Source: Euphorbia lathyris
Lineage: Eukaryota; Streptophyta; Magnoliopsida; Malpighiales; Euphorbiaceae
DNA: 64,000 nucleotides
Assembly (NCBI RefSeq): GCF_963576675.1
Contig: NC_088913.1
Span: 87,667,001-87,731,000, forward strand
Direction of reading: 5' to 3'
The notes beneath the pieces are model-generated. The model was not told where the DNA came from and did no database searches. It saw only the letters and a program-made list of their open reading frames with translations. Below, piece by piece: positions 1 to 9,749 of the stretch (the stretch's first letter is position 1; every line of letters begins with the position of its first letter). Both the position numbers and the translations under genes were made by a program.

Positions 1-1258
1 ATTAAATCCTAAGCCTACTAGTCCGATTGACTTTAATCTCCCCACGGGAACTGTTCGTGATCTGATCGACGAAGACGGAAAATGGGACAGAAACGTGATA
101 CAGCAATCGTTCAACCACCGAGACCAAAAACTTATATTAGCTATTTCGAGAGTTCGCATAGCACAGGAGGATTGGTGGTTTTGGGGACCAGAGGCGCGAG
201 GAAATTACACTGTACGAAGTGGTTACAGGTTAAGTATCGGTGAAGTTGTCGAAGAAAGTGCAGGTACACAAAGTTTCTGGAAACATATATGGCTGTTAGA
301 TGTAGCTCCCAAGATAAAGAATTGCATTTGGCGAATCTTGTCTCAGGTACTACCTACAATGCATAATTTGTCACTAAAACATAGTAGCCTGCAGAATACC
401 TGCCCAGTTTGTGGAATGGAGAATGAAACAGAACACCACCTAGTGATCGAGTGCAATTTTGCTAAGGAAGTTTGGGCTTTACTATTTGGTGACGAGAGGA
501 TGTTTTTAATTGAGGACTTTCTATCTTGGTTCAAAAGTGTTTTAATTAACAGCAGGGGAGAGGCAGCACGGGAAGTAGTAGTGGGGGTTTGGGAAATCTG
601 GAAGTACAGGAACAAAGTAGTTTGGAATCAGGCCAGAAGCAGTGCTAGAGGGGTGATGATACGGATTCGCAACGAACTGAGGGAGTGGAAAATAACACAG
701 CAAACGCGTCTATACCAGCAGCAGGCATCCGTAGCAGCAGTTCTGTCGACGTGGCGTCACCCGGGGGAAGGCTTCCTAGCCTGTAATGTCGACGCTAGAT
801 TATTTGAAGAAGCAGGTTACAGTTCAGTTGGATTCATCATCCGGGATTTTACAGGGAGTTGTATCTACGCATTTCATGGAGCTCTAGACAGTCTATACGA
901 ACCAGTAATAGCAGAAGCATTAGCCCTGAAGGAAGCGTTATCATGGATAAAAGACCATAACCTCAAGAATATAGACATCCGTACGGATTGTCTATCTATC
1001 GTTCAAGCTCTCCAGAGTCAGCAATTTCACAATTCTTACTTATCTGATATTCTTTCATTTATTTCAGTTTTATTACCAGAGTTAGGTTCAATTTCAATCT
1101 CTTTTGTTAAACGTTCAGCAAACATAGCGGCCCATAGACTAGCTAGGGCGGTTGTGTCGGAGTCTATTCATAGGGAGTGGGCATGTCTACCTCCATTCCT
1201 TATCGATGTTATTCTTGCCGATTCGGCCCATTAATTAATTTAATTGATTCAAAAAAAA
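1..1258 (+). mobile_element. LINE (non-LTR retrotransposon), 3' end, cut by the window edge
   Basis: The reading frame is open from base 2 of the window, so the element begins further left. It ends in a short 3' UTR and an A8 tail at about 1251-1258. Immediately after the tail the sequence matches host sequence found again at 45445 and 60270, which fixes the insertion boundary. Only the end of ORF2 is inside the window. Confidence 0.85.
2..1234 (+). CDS. LINE ORF2 C-terminus: zf-RVT zinc-binding domain and RNase H, 5' end outside the window
   Basis: This is the C-terminal part of a plant LINE reverse transcriptase polyprotein, which copies the element RNA at a nicked target site. No methionine start is assigned because the frame runs in from the left edge; the first in-frame alternative start (GTG) is at 95. 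About residues 60-155 carry the zf-RVT signature, with the CPVCGMENETEHHLVIEC cluster near residue 103. The last 150 residues are a type I RNase H: NVDA (first Asp), AEALALKEAL (Glu), RTDCLSIV (second Asp) and NIAAHRLAR, where His replaces the usual last Asp. The frame is uninterrupted to the TAA. The reverse transcriptase proper and the endonuclease are not in the window, so activity cannot be judged. Confidence 0.85.
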   Translation, partial: LNPKPTSPIDFNLPTGTVRDLIDEDGKWDRNVIQQSFNHRDQKLILAISRVRIAQEDWWFWGPEARGNYTVRSGYRLSIGEVVEESAGTQSFWKHIWLLDVAPKIKNCIWRILSQVLPTMHNLSLKHSSLQNTCPVCGMENETEHHLVIECNFAKEVWALLFGDERMFLIEDFLSWFKSVLINSRGEAAREVVVGVWEIWKYRNKVVWNQARSSARGVMIRIRNELREWKITQQTRLYQQQASVAAVLSTWRHPGEGFLACNVDARLFEEAGYSSVGFIIRDFTGSCIYAFHGALDSLYEPVIAEALALKEALSWIKDHNLKNIDIRTDCLSIVQALQSQQFHNSYLSDILSFISVLLPELGSISISFVKRSANIAAHRLARAVVSESIHREWACLPPFLIDVILADSAH

Positions 1259-1875
1259 TGCAGTTAGTGTACTTAATATAATAATTGGTAATAAATAGAT
1301 TTTAAATATTAAAGAAATAAAAAAAATGAAAATCGGATAAGTTTGACAGATCAAGATGTGAGGTGTCACTCTGTTCTTACACCTACAAATTCAAGACCTA
1401 CCTCACTCGTTTGTATCGAAAGAAGTTTTGAGGGGCGGGCCTTCTCCGCCGTCCTATACCCGCTCCTCTATCTCGCCGGAGATCTGTGTAAACTCGCTGT
1501 GCTGCTGATAGATGCGATTGCGATTAAGTCGATGATCAACTGATAGTCATGAACCCATACAAAATCACCCAAAAATCCGGGCTAAATCGGGGCAGCTATT
1601 TCTGAGCAGTTTGCAAGCTACTTTGTTCATAGCATCCACCATTTCTACATTAATTCATGAAATATTTACTCCGTAGCTATTAGTTCCTGGAAATTAGATT
1701 ACTATAGCTCTTCAAGTTGCGTTTTCTTTCGCTTTAACTGGAAATTAGATTACTATAGCTTTTCAAGTTGAGTTTTCTCAGTAGTCAAACAGAAAGAAAA
1801 AGAGCAGATGGGAATATATCATCATAGCGCTCGGCTTGTTCAGCAAGCTTGGCGATGTAAACAAAGCTAAAAGAG
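1259..1875 (+). repeat. Tandem host locus, copy 0: 5' part without recognised gene
   Basis: This stretch matches 46125-46440 and 62350-62665, beginning with the words ataaatagattttaaatatt and gacagatca. The short ORF at 1343-1543 is not preserved in the other copies, so I do not call it. Copies 1 and 2 have a consensus donor (gggtaagtaaat) just after the shared block, whereas copy 0 lacks the following intron-like segment and jumps to sequence around the SAND exon. An internal tandem duplication of about 48 bp (tggaaattagattactatag and following) lies at about 1690-1785. Confidence 0.7.
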
Positions 1876-2040
1876 ATGGTTGGATACACTAGAGAAAGTG
1901 ATTACATTAAAGTTAAGTGTGGTTGTGATTACATTGAAGTTAAGTGTGGTTGTACCAGCAAAAGGTACGGAGACACCTCTGCAACACTTCGAGTTTATGC
2001 AAACCGCCAATTTCTTCTCATCTTTGATTGCAGTGTCATT
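1876..2040 (+). pseudogene. ULTRAPETALA-like SAND-domain exon fragment, copy 0
   Basis: The translation MVGYTRESDY then IEVKCGCTSKRYGDTSATLR resembles the N-terminal SAND region of plant ULTRAPETALA proteins, trithorax-group factors acting in meristem chromatin. Only about 45 residues match. The start of the exon seen in copies 1 and 2 (MEREVNGSETLFGEEEIKE) is missing here. After YANRQF the sequence no longer resembles the family and runs into a hydrophobic low-complexity tail. A 27-bp in-frame tandem duplication (about 1900-1953) repeats DYIxVKCGC, inserting nine residues inside the conserved core. I read it as a gene fragment, not a working gene. Confidence 0.6.
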
Positions 2041-2665
2041 GCAGTTCCGCCTGTCTACAGGGTAATTTTCTACTTCCTCTTGTCTTTTCTATTTTTCTTT
2101 CTACTTTTCTTGCACTTGTTTCTCAGTAGAAACATCAAGTATGATTGTTTGAGCATTGTATAAGTATATATAAGTATCTATAACTAAATGATGTTTGAAT
2201 TCTCATATATATTTCATTGTCTTTTCGTTAAAGTACTATTTGATTTTAATAGTTGTTTTTTAGTTAATAAAATGTCTTGTGTTATTATGGAAGACTAAAG
2301 CACAGAAATTATCACTAGCTGAGACCAACGCTGCACAAGAATTTTGATTTCAAAGCGTTTTAAGTTTCCAAAATGTTTCGGAAGTCGAGATTTTCTGAAA
2401 ACTCGTATGAAATGTTTCGGGTCATGATTCTTCAACCCATGCCTCTTCATTCTCATTCCTATTTGTTCAACATGGTTCCTAATAAGGTATTTCTACGAAT
2501 TTTCAATAACTTGAATAAATGTTTTGCATATCTTTATCACGTTTTATGGTGATTTTTGGTGAAACAAGTTGCTTGGCAATGGATTTTGAGTGGAATTTTT
2601 CTTTTGCAGCTAAGCAAGGATCTCAACCTTGAGACTAAACATATCAATTTTTGGGAAATGAACTT
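2041..2665 (+). other. Copy 0 spacer between SAND and START fragments
   Basis: Non-coding, matching 47906-48818. It carries intron-like sequence ending in a pyrimidine-rich tract and gcag at about 2605-2612. It lacks the SINE and the long T tract that interrupt the copy 1 equivalent. Confidence 0.6.
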
Positions 2666-2947
2666 ATGGAATCATCCAAGAGTTCAGGAACTGTGCCAAT
2701 AGATGCAATAACATTGGTTGAAATGTTCCTAGATTTGGTAAGTAAGTGAGAATTAGCCCCAGTTCTCATTATATATGCAAGGATTCAAATCAAGAAATTT
2801 CTTTTGATTATGCAGGGTAAATGGGTGGATATCTTTCCAACAATTGTTACCAAAGCACGCATAATTCAAGTACTTGAAACTGGAAAATTAGGACACATGA
2901 AACTGGAACATTATGCAAAACAAACTTGGTCAGTAATATTCAGCTAA
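2666..2947 (+). pseudogene. HD-ZIP IV-like START-domain fragment, two exons, copy 0
   Basis: Exon 1 (2666-2737) begins at ATG, reads MESSKSSGTVPIDAITLVEM and ends at a consensus donor (gtaagtaag). Exon 2 (2816-2947) follows an acceptor tatgcag and reads GKWVDIFPTIVTKARIIQVL. Joined in phase, these resemble the middle of the START lipid-binding domain of class IV homeodomain-leucine zipper factors (pattern LVE-x-F-L-D, W-x-x-x-FPTIV, KA, I-x-V). The frame ends at TAA 2945 after 67 residues, just past GKLGHMKLEHY. The homeodomain, zipper and rest of START are absent, so it is a fragment. Copy 1 has the same two exons but continues into ankyrin sequence. Confidence 0.6.
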
Positions 2948-3852
2948 TGAAAGCATAAGAAAGGAAGCCATGGAAACAGCTATAGATAGCCTAAATCCCC
3001 CCATTTCCTTACAATACAATAATCAAATAACAGCATATAACTCACAGAGCCTAATAGCCTAGCCTACTTTGTTCATTTTCTGATATTGATTTGGACTCTC
3101 ATAGTGAAAAGTAGAGCATTATCCTGTTTTTTTTCTTGGACATTGTTTTGTATTAATCAGATATTTGTGGGAAGGAAGATTAATAGATGAGATTGCAACT
3201 GATTTATGTTTTTTTATGATTTCAAATCTTATTAGCTGATATTAATCTCTACTTGTTCTACTTGTTATGTTGGTGTTGGTGGGATATATTTGTACCCTGT
3301 GCCTGCAACTTTTGATTCTCATATGTCCTTGTCTACACTTCTTATATTTATGGAATGTATCAGGAGGAGTGAAATTGCAGTAAACGCCATTTTTGAAATT
3401 TCAACTTTTTTCTTCAACTATTCATTTGCTGGTCCTTTTTAAACACGGCTTCCTTAAGGGTAGTAATTGATTTATTGGATATATTCATTGGCTCCAGGAC
3501 CCCCTTCAAGTTCTAATAACTATGTTCGATTGCTTGCTATATTAAATTCAATTAGAATTAGATCAGGTAATGACTATACATTGCAGTATAGAGTTTGATC
3601 AGTTTATCGTTATCGTCGAGTATCAACAAATGATCACGTGATTTGGGATTCTCGTGAGACATTAGAAGGTGTTCTAGATTCAATATGTTTTAATTGTGGT
3701 TACCTGCTATATCTATCATTTTTGTTTGTTTGTTTGCCTTAGTCCCGAATCATTTCAGGATTAAGGATTTGTTGTTGTCGTTTGCGGATGGACAATAGGT
3801 GAAACTAATGCTAAGGAATAATGTAAGACTGGTGACTGTGAAAGCTTTTGAT
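2948..3852. other. Intergenic, no gene seen
   Basis: AT-rich, without a convincing ORF, tRNA or repeat. It does not match what follows the START fragment in copy 1, so the homology between copies ends near 2935. Confidence 0.6.
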
Positions 3853-3948
3853 TTTATTGAAATATCTTAATGATACATATAGTTAGTTTCATTTTCATTG
3901 GAGACTTTGGGTTTTTATGAATTAGGGCTTAATGATACATATAGTTAG
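3853..3948 (+). repeat. 96-bp host flank duplicated before both Athila LTRs, first copy
   Basis: Bases 3853-3948 recur at 9654-9749, directly before the second LTR. Inside, the 21-bp word cttaatgatacatatagtta(g) occurs twice, at about 3867 and 3928, so the host had a tandem duplication of roughly 64 bp before or around insertion. The last five bases, gttag (3944-3948), are the likely target site; the far side of the element has cttag at 11140-11144. Confidence 0.8.
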
Positions 3949-5338
3949 TGATAAGTGCATAATTCAACAATAAATTACCCCGCTTTTGTGCTTTATAATT
4001 ATCGTGTTTTGTTATTTTTGCGGGTTTTATTGTTTGTTTTTGGTATTTCCATCTCTACAGGCCAATGATGACTAAATGGAGACAAATTGGGCTTAATTTG
4101 GGCCGAGCTGATGTCGGGTCGTGATCCGGAGCTGATTGAGCAGATATTGGTCTGAGCCAGAGTTAGTCTTGCACAAGACTAAGGCAGTTACGGGCTGACA
4201 GTTTCCTAGTTCGAATAGGATTGCTTTCCTGATCCGGATTGGACAATTTGAGAACAAGACTTTCAGCTAAAGCACGAATTTGTAGGAGACTAATGAGGAG
4301 GCAATCAATTTCAAATTTGAAGGAGGATTCTAGAGCTAATTTGAAGGGATTTTAATTCCTTATTTTGAGGAGCCGTAATAGACTGAAGAACGGCAGATTT
4401 TCCAAGTTCAGAATCAAGTTTTTTACATTTTATTTTCCAGCAGAAAAAAACATATACGTTCATGGCTATTGAAAGCTAACTTTTTAATTCCGGTTAAGGG
4501 ATAGTTCAAGGGATTCTTCTCCGTTATCGTGAGATCGTTGTATTTCACTCTTCTCATTTATTAAGTCGTTTATTTGTTCATTGTGTTCAGAGTATTATTC
4601 TTAATTGATTATTTGTTCCATGAATGGTTACTGCAGGATCGTTTATTAGATTGAATAATCATTAGACTGATTCGATTTATTAGAGTTTCACCTAGGACAA
4701 CCGAACTAAGTAGCTACTGACTATTTGAACCAAGCTAGGTTCGTGTTTGGAAGAACGGATCCAAGTCTGACAAACCAGAATTCGTATTCCACGTGACATT
4801 AACACGAATCAAGTTAGGCTTATCTAAGTCGAATGAACAGATAAGTTAGTTTATAATCGCCGACGTTGAGAGACGATTAACTAAGATCAGGTTCTTCTGT
4901 TTCTTAAAGCTGTCAGTAAATTAAATCCTAGGCGCTGAGATAGGATTGTTTATTGATTAGGAACAAGTTATTTGTAGTGCTTAATTAGTTCATTATTAAG
5001 GAAGAACATTCAAACTGACCCGGCAAAAACATGAGAATATAACCTTGTCTGTCAATGATCGTTAACGAATGAATTATCCCGCGATTCCCCTTAACCGAAC
5101 TCGCCCAAATATTATTCACAAACCATTATAAATTCCTGTTTTGCTTTATTTGATCTTTTACTTGCTATCTTTAATTTAATAAACTCAACAATTTTAAACC
5201 CCCCATTTAATTATTTTGTTAGGTCGTTAGAAGTTCTAAATCAATATTATTCCCTTGGGTTCGACCTCTACTTGCTCTATTACAAATTATTCGTTTAGGG
5301 AAAGTTGGGATTATTTTTGGTGGATTCGGCACTCATCA
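3949..5338 (+). repeat. Athila 5' LTR
   Basis: Starts TG and ends CA; same length as the copy at 9750-11139 with scattered substitutions only. No ORF. The transcript would start inside this repeat, but I see no strong TATA box. Confidence 0.9.
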
Positions 5339-5343
5339 AATTT

Positions 5344-5361
5344 TGGCGCCGTTGCCGGGGA
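5344..5361 (+). promoter_or_regulatory. Primer binding site, tRNA-Asp type
   Basis: tggcgccgttgccgggga begins five bases after the 5' LTR. This is the site used by Athila and related plant Ty3/gypsy elements for minus-strand DNA priming by tRNA-Asp. Confidence 0.85.
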
Positions 5362-5388
5362 ATAATCTAATTTGATTTGATTTCTTTT

Positions 5389-7150
5389 ATGATCAGGTCC
5401 AACAATTCAGAACAACTTCTTTTTGAATCAGAAATTGAATTACTGGCTCGGAGATTTCGCAAAGAAGTAAGGCTGCAGAAATTACAAAGTGCCAGGAATT
5501 CGAGTTCTAGTAGCGAAGAAGAAATATCCAGCGAAGAAAGTGAACGATCAGAAGAGGAAACAATGGCAGACAGAACTCTAAGACAACTTCAGGCGCAAGA
5601 GGTTAATAATCGGCCCCTATGCATCACATATCCCAACTTGGATGTGTCGTTTGAGCTGAAATCCGGGTTGATTCATTTGTTGCCCAAGTTTCACGGCATG
5701 GAGAGTGAAAGTCCTCATAAACATCTTAAGCAATTCCATGTGGTGTGCTCCAGCATGAGACCGCAAGGAGTAACGGAAGAACAAGTGAAGTTGAGAGCGT
5801 TCCCATTCTCGTTAGAGGACGCGGCCAAGGATTGGCTTTTAAATTTGCCATCGGGAACCATTACTACATGGAATCAGATGGTGCAGTCATTCCTGGATAA
5901 ATATTTTCCAGCATCCCGAGCAGCGTTAATTCGGAGAGAGATCAGTGGGATCAAGCAAAAAGATGTGGAATCGCTCCATGAGTATTGGGAGAGGTTCAAA
6001 AAGCTATGTGAAAATTGCCCTCAACACAGGATTGCGGAAAATTCTCTGATTCAGTATTTCTATGAAGGAATGCTTTGTATGGAAAGAAAAATGGTGGACG
6101 CGGCAAGTGGGGGATGTTTCCTCGACAAAATGCCAACCGCAGCGAAGGAATTGATCAGAGTAATTGCAGCAACTTCTCAACAGTTTGGGAAATCTCAGGA
6201 AGGTCCAAAGAGGGCGTATGAGGCAAGCATCTCTAACATCGAAGAAAAATTGAATAAACTGACTAGTCTTGTGCAGAACTTAGCTATGGGGAAGGCGGCT
6301 CAGGTGAAAAAGTGTGGGATCTGTACTGCCACTGAACATGCCACTGATGAATGCCCTATTTTGTATGAAGATAATGTTGAACAAGCCAATGCACTTAATG
6401 GGTACCAAGGGCAGAATCAAAGGAAGCACGATCCATACTCTAATACGTACAACCCAGGGTGGCATGATAATCCAAACCTCAGCTATGGACCGAGACAGCA
6501 AAATTATCAATCACAGCAGAACTATCAGCCACAGCCTCACCAATCCACCCAAAACTCAGGTATGCCTTTAACTGATGTTGTCCATAATCTCGTAACTAAC
6601 ATGCAGGAACTTCAGAAACAGATGACTCAAATAGCTACTACTCTAAGCGAAATTCAGTCTCAAGGTAAGATGCCCTCTCAACCGGTGGACAACCCAAAGC
6701 CAAACGTGAGCGCGATCACCCTTCGTAACGGAAGAGAAATAGAACAGCCCGTTTTAAACAAACCGGCCAGCAAGAAGAACGTCATCGAAGAGGATAAAAT
6801 TCTTGAAGAAGAAGCGTAAAAGCGAGATAGAGTCCCTCCTTTAGTTACTCCAGCACCTTACCCGAATCGATTTGACAAATCAAAGAAGGAAAAGGAAGAG
6901 AAGGACATCTTCAAGGTATTTCGCAAGGTCGAGGTAAATATTCCATTAATTGATATTGTTAAACAAGTTCCTCGATATGCTAAGTTCCTTAAAGATTTGT
7001 GCGTTAATAAAACTAAAAGGGTTGGGTATGAAAAGATTACCATGGGTGCCAATGTATCATCTGTACTTCAAAGAAAAATGCCCCAAAAAAGTAAGGATAG
7101 AGGTATGTTTGCTGTTCCATGTCAGATTGGGAATACTAGTATAAAAAGGG
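5389..7150 (+). pseudogene. Athila gag and gag-protease linker, interrupted by a stop
   Basis: Gag forms the virus-like particle. I choose ATG 5389, just after the PBS; the frame also extends 12 bases upstream without a better start. The capsid-type domain spans about residues 90-250 (LPKFHGMESESPHKHLKQFH, WERFKKLCENCPQH). A CX2CX4HX4C zinc knuckle, CGICTATEHATDEC, lies near residue 310, followed by a Gln/Asn/Tyr-rich tail. TAA at 6817-6819 ends the first ORF. The same frame then stays open and reads the conserved linker (NIPLIDIVKQVPRYAKFLKD) to about 7150, so the stop looks like a point mutation. At about 7149-7151 the frame shifts by one base into the protease frame. Whether the ancestor had gag and pol in one frame is inferred from the family. 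Confidence 0.85.
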
Positions 7151-7151
7151 G

Positions 7152-9190
7152 ATGTGTGATTTAGGAGTGTCTATAAATGTCATGCCTAAGTCTGTTTATT
7201 CTTCCTTAAATGCTGGTCCTCTTGAAAAAATTGGAGTCGTTATTCAACTTGCTAACAGATCTGTTGTTTACCCTGAGGGGTTGTTAGAGGATGTTTTGGT
7301 GCAGGTTAACGGGTTAATTTTCCCAGCTGATTTCTTTGTTCTTGATATGGAAGATGACGACTGCTCGTCGGAATCGTCAGAGATCCTATTGGGAAGACCA
7401 TTCCTGCAGACATCTAACATGAAGATTGATGTTAAGAAAGGGACCCTCACTATGGAATTCGATGGTAAGGTGGTTCAATTCAATGTTTATGATGCTATGA
7501 GATTTCCTAGTGAAGTATCTTCAGTTTGTGGCATAGATATTCTCGAACCAATAACCCAGCGAGCTTTTGAGTTTTTTAGTAGAGATGAGTTGCAGGTGGT
7601 CGTCGAAGAAAGCATTGGAATCGAGAGCGAAATCAACTTTGAGATGGGAGAAGATATATGCGATGTTATGCATGAATTGGCAGCCTTGAAACAAGATGGT
7701 AAGATTTGTGAAATTAATAAATTAACAGCCTCTAACGAGAAGCCTTTACCCTCTATTTTGCAGGCGCCAAATCTGGAATTAAAGCTGCTGCCCAGCCATC
7801 TAAAATACGCATTTTTGGGCAGCGAGAACACTCTTCCAGTCATCATCTCCAACAAACTAGAGCCAAACGAAGAGGAGCGGCTGGTTGAAGTTTTGAAAGA
7901 GTACAAGGAGGCTATAGAGTGGACCATAGCGGATATTAAAGGAATCAGCCCCGCTACGTGCATGCACAAAATTCACATCGAAGACGATGCAAAGCCTAAA
8001 CAGGAAGCACAAAGAAGATTGAATCCGCCTATGATGGAAGTTGTTAAGAAGGAAGTTCAGAAAATGTACGACGCCGGTGTAATTTTTCCGATATCCGACA
8101 GTAAGTGGGTAAGCCCGGTACATGTCGTGCCAAAGAAGACCGGAATCACTGTGGTTGCTAATGAAAAAGGAGAATTGGTCCCCACCCGAGTTCAGAATGG
8201 GTGGAGGGTTTGTATCGATTACAGGAAGTTGAATACTTCAACTAGAAAAGACCATTTTCCGCTTCCATTTATCGACCAAATGTTAGAACGTTTAGCTGGA
8301 AAATGTTTTTATTGTTGTCTTGACGGTTATTCGGGTTTTTACCAGATTCCAGTGGCACCGGAAGATCAGGAGAAAACCACTTTTACATGTCCCGTTGGTA
8401 CTTTCGCGTATAGGAGGATGCCGTTCGGACTTTGCAATGCACCAGCGACGTTCCAGCGATGCATGGTAAGTATTTTCTCTGAGTATGTTGAACAAATAAT
8501 TGAAGTGTTTATAGATGATTTCACAGTATATGGAGACTCGTTTAATCACTGTTTGTCTAACCTCGTTAAAATTTTAAAAAGATGCCTAGAGTCTAATCTT
8601 GTTTTGAACTATGAGAAATGCCATTTTATGGTAGATCAGGGAATAATTTTAGGCCATATTGTTTCAGCAAGAGGAATTGAGGTAGACAAGGTAAAGATTG
8701 ATGTTATCCAAACTTTACCTTACCCCGTTAGTGTTCGGGAAGTTCGTTCTTTTCTTGGCCATGTAGGTTTTTATCGGCGGTTTATAAAAGACTTCTCGAA
8801 GATCACTCAACCGATGTGTAAGTTGCTTCAAAACAACGTACCATTCAATTTCAACCAGGAATGTAAGGATTCTTTTGATTTGTTGAAAGACAAGTTGGTT
8901 TCAGCACCGATTATCCAACCACCCGACTGGAATCATCCTTTTGAGATCATGTGCGATGCAAGTAATTACGCGGTAGGAGCTGTGCTAGGACAGCGAATCG
9001 ACAAGAGTCCACACATGATTTACTATGCTTCGAGAACCTTGGATCATGCTCAATGCAATTACTCAACAACAGAGAAAGAACTCTTAGCCGTGGTTTTTGC
9101 TCTAGAAAAATTTCGTTCATATTTATTGGGTACTAAAGTCATAATTTATTCTGATCATGCAGCACTTAGGTACCTAATGCAGAAAAAAAG
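7152..9190 (+). pseudogene. Athila pol: protease, reverse transcriptase and RNase H N-part
   Basis: The first residues, CDLGVSINVMP, are the retropepsin active-site region, with DLGV where the family has D-[LS/T]-G-A. EILLGRPFLQT near residue 76 is the second protease motif. Reverse transcriptase follows at about residues 330-520: WRVCIDYRKLN, FPLPFIDQML, LDGYSGFYQI, MPFGLCNAPATFQRCM and the catalytic FIDDF box. RNase H begins at FEIMCDASNYAVGAVLGQ (Asp) and has TEKELLAVVFALEKFR (Glu) and YSDHAALRYL (Asp). The true frame leaves this ORF in the A7 run at 9183-9189: one extra A moves the downstream domain into another frame. The remaining codons to the TAG at 9249 are out-of-frame readthrough. 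Confidence 0.9.
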
Positions 9191-9687
9191 AGTCCAAACC
9201 TCGGCTAATACGGTGGATTTTACTCCTCCAGGAGTTCGACGTCGAGATTAGAGACAAAAAGGGGTCCGAGAATCTTGTGGCGGATCACCTAAGTCGTTTA
9301 CCCAACAGCGAAGAAGCACCACCAATGAGTGAAGAATTTCCGGATGAGAATTTATTCAGCGTAAGTGAAATAACCCCATGGTATGCTGACTTAGTGAATT
9401 ATTTGGCTACAGGTGCTGTACCGGACGATCTCAGCAGGCACGCAAAAGATAAACTCAGAGCTGAAGCCAAATATTACATTTGGGATGACCCATACCTGTG
9501 GAAACACTGCTCGGACCAGTTGTTAAGACGGTGCATTCCCGAAAGCGAGGTGGAATCAGTGTTGAAATTCTGTCATACAGAGGCTTGTGGAGGCCATTTT
9601 AGCCCAAAGAGAACGGCTCGTAAAGTACTAGATAGTGGGTTGTTTTGGCCTAATTTATTGAAATATCTTAATGATACATATAGTTAG
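9184..9687 (+). pseudogene. Athila pol: RNase H C-part and truncated integrase zinc domain
   Basis: In the frame after the A7 slip, conserved residues include [20 protein letters not shown], which closes RNase H, then the start of the integrase HHCC domain ([20 protein letters not shown]). The matching sequence stops at about 9660, after LFWPNLLK. From there the frame reads host-flank sequence to a chance TAG at 9685. The two zinc-binding cysteines, the whole DDE core and any chromodomain are missing, so no integrase could be made. Confidence 0.85.
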
Positions 9688-9749
9688 TTTCATTTTCATT
9701 GGAGACTTTGGGTTTTTATGAATTAGGGCTTAATGATACATATAGTTAG
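9654..9749 (+). repeat. 96-bp host flank, second copy, inside the Athila element
   Basis: Repeats 3853-3948 with the same 5801-bp offset that separates the two LTRs. The junction with integrase sequence falls in the 7-bp word tttattg, present at both breakpoints. Confidence 0.85.

Noticed and set aside
1343..1543. 66-codon ORF in copy 0
   Set aside because: Frame not maintained in copies 1 and 2 despite good nucleotide match; no recognisable domain.
5377..5388. Earlier gag start at 5377
   Set aside because: The first in-frame codon there is TTG; ATG 5389 is the first methionine.
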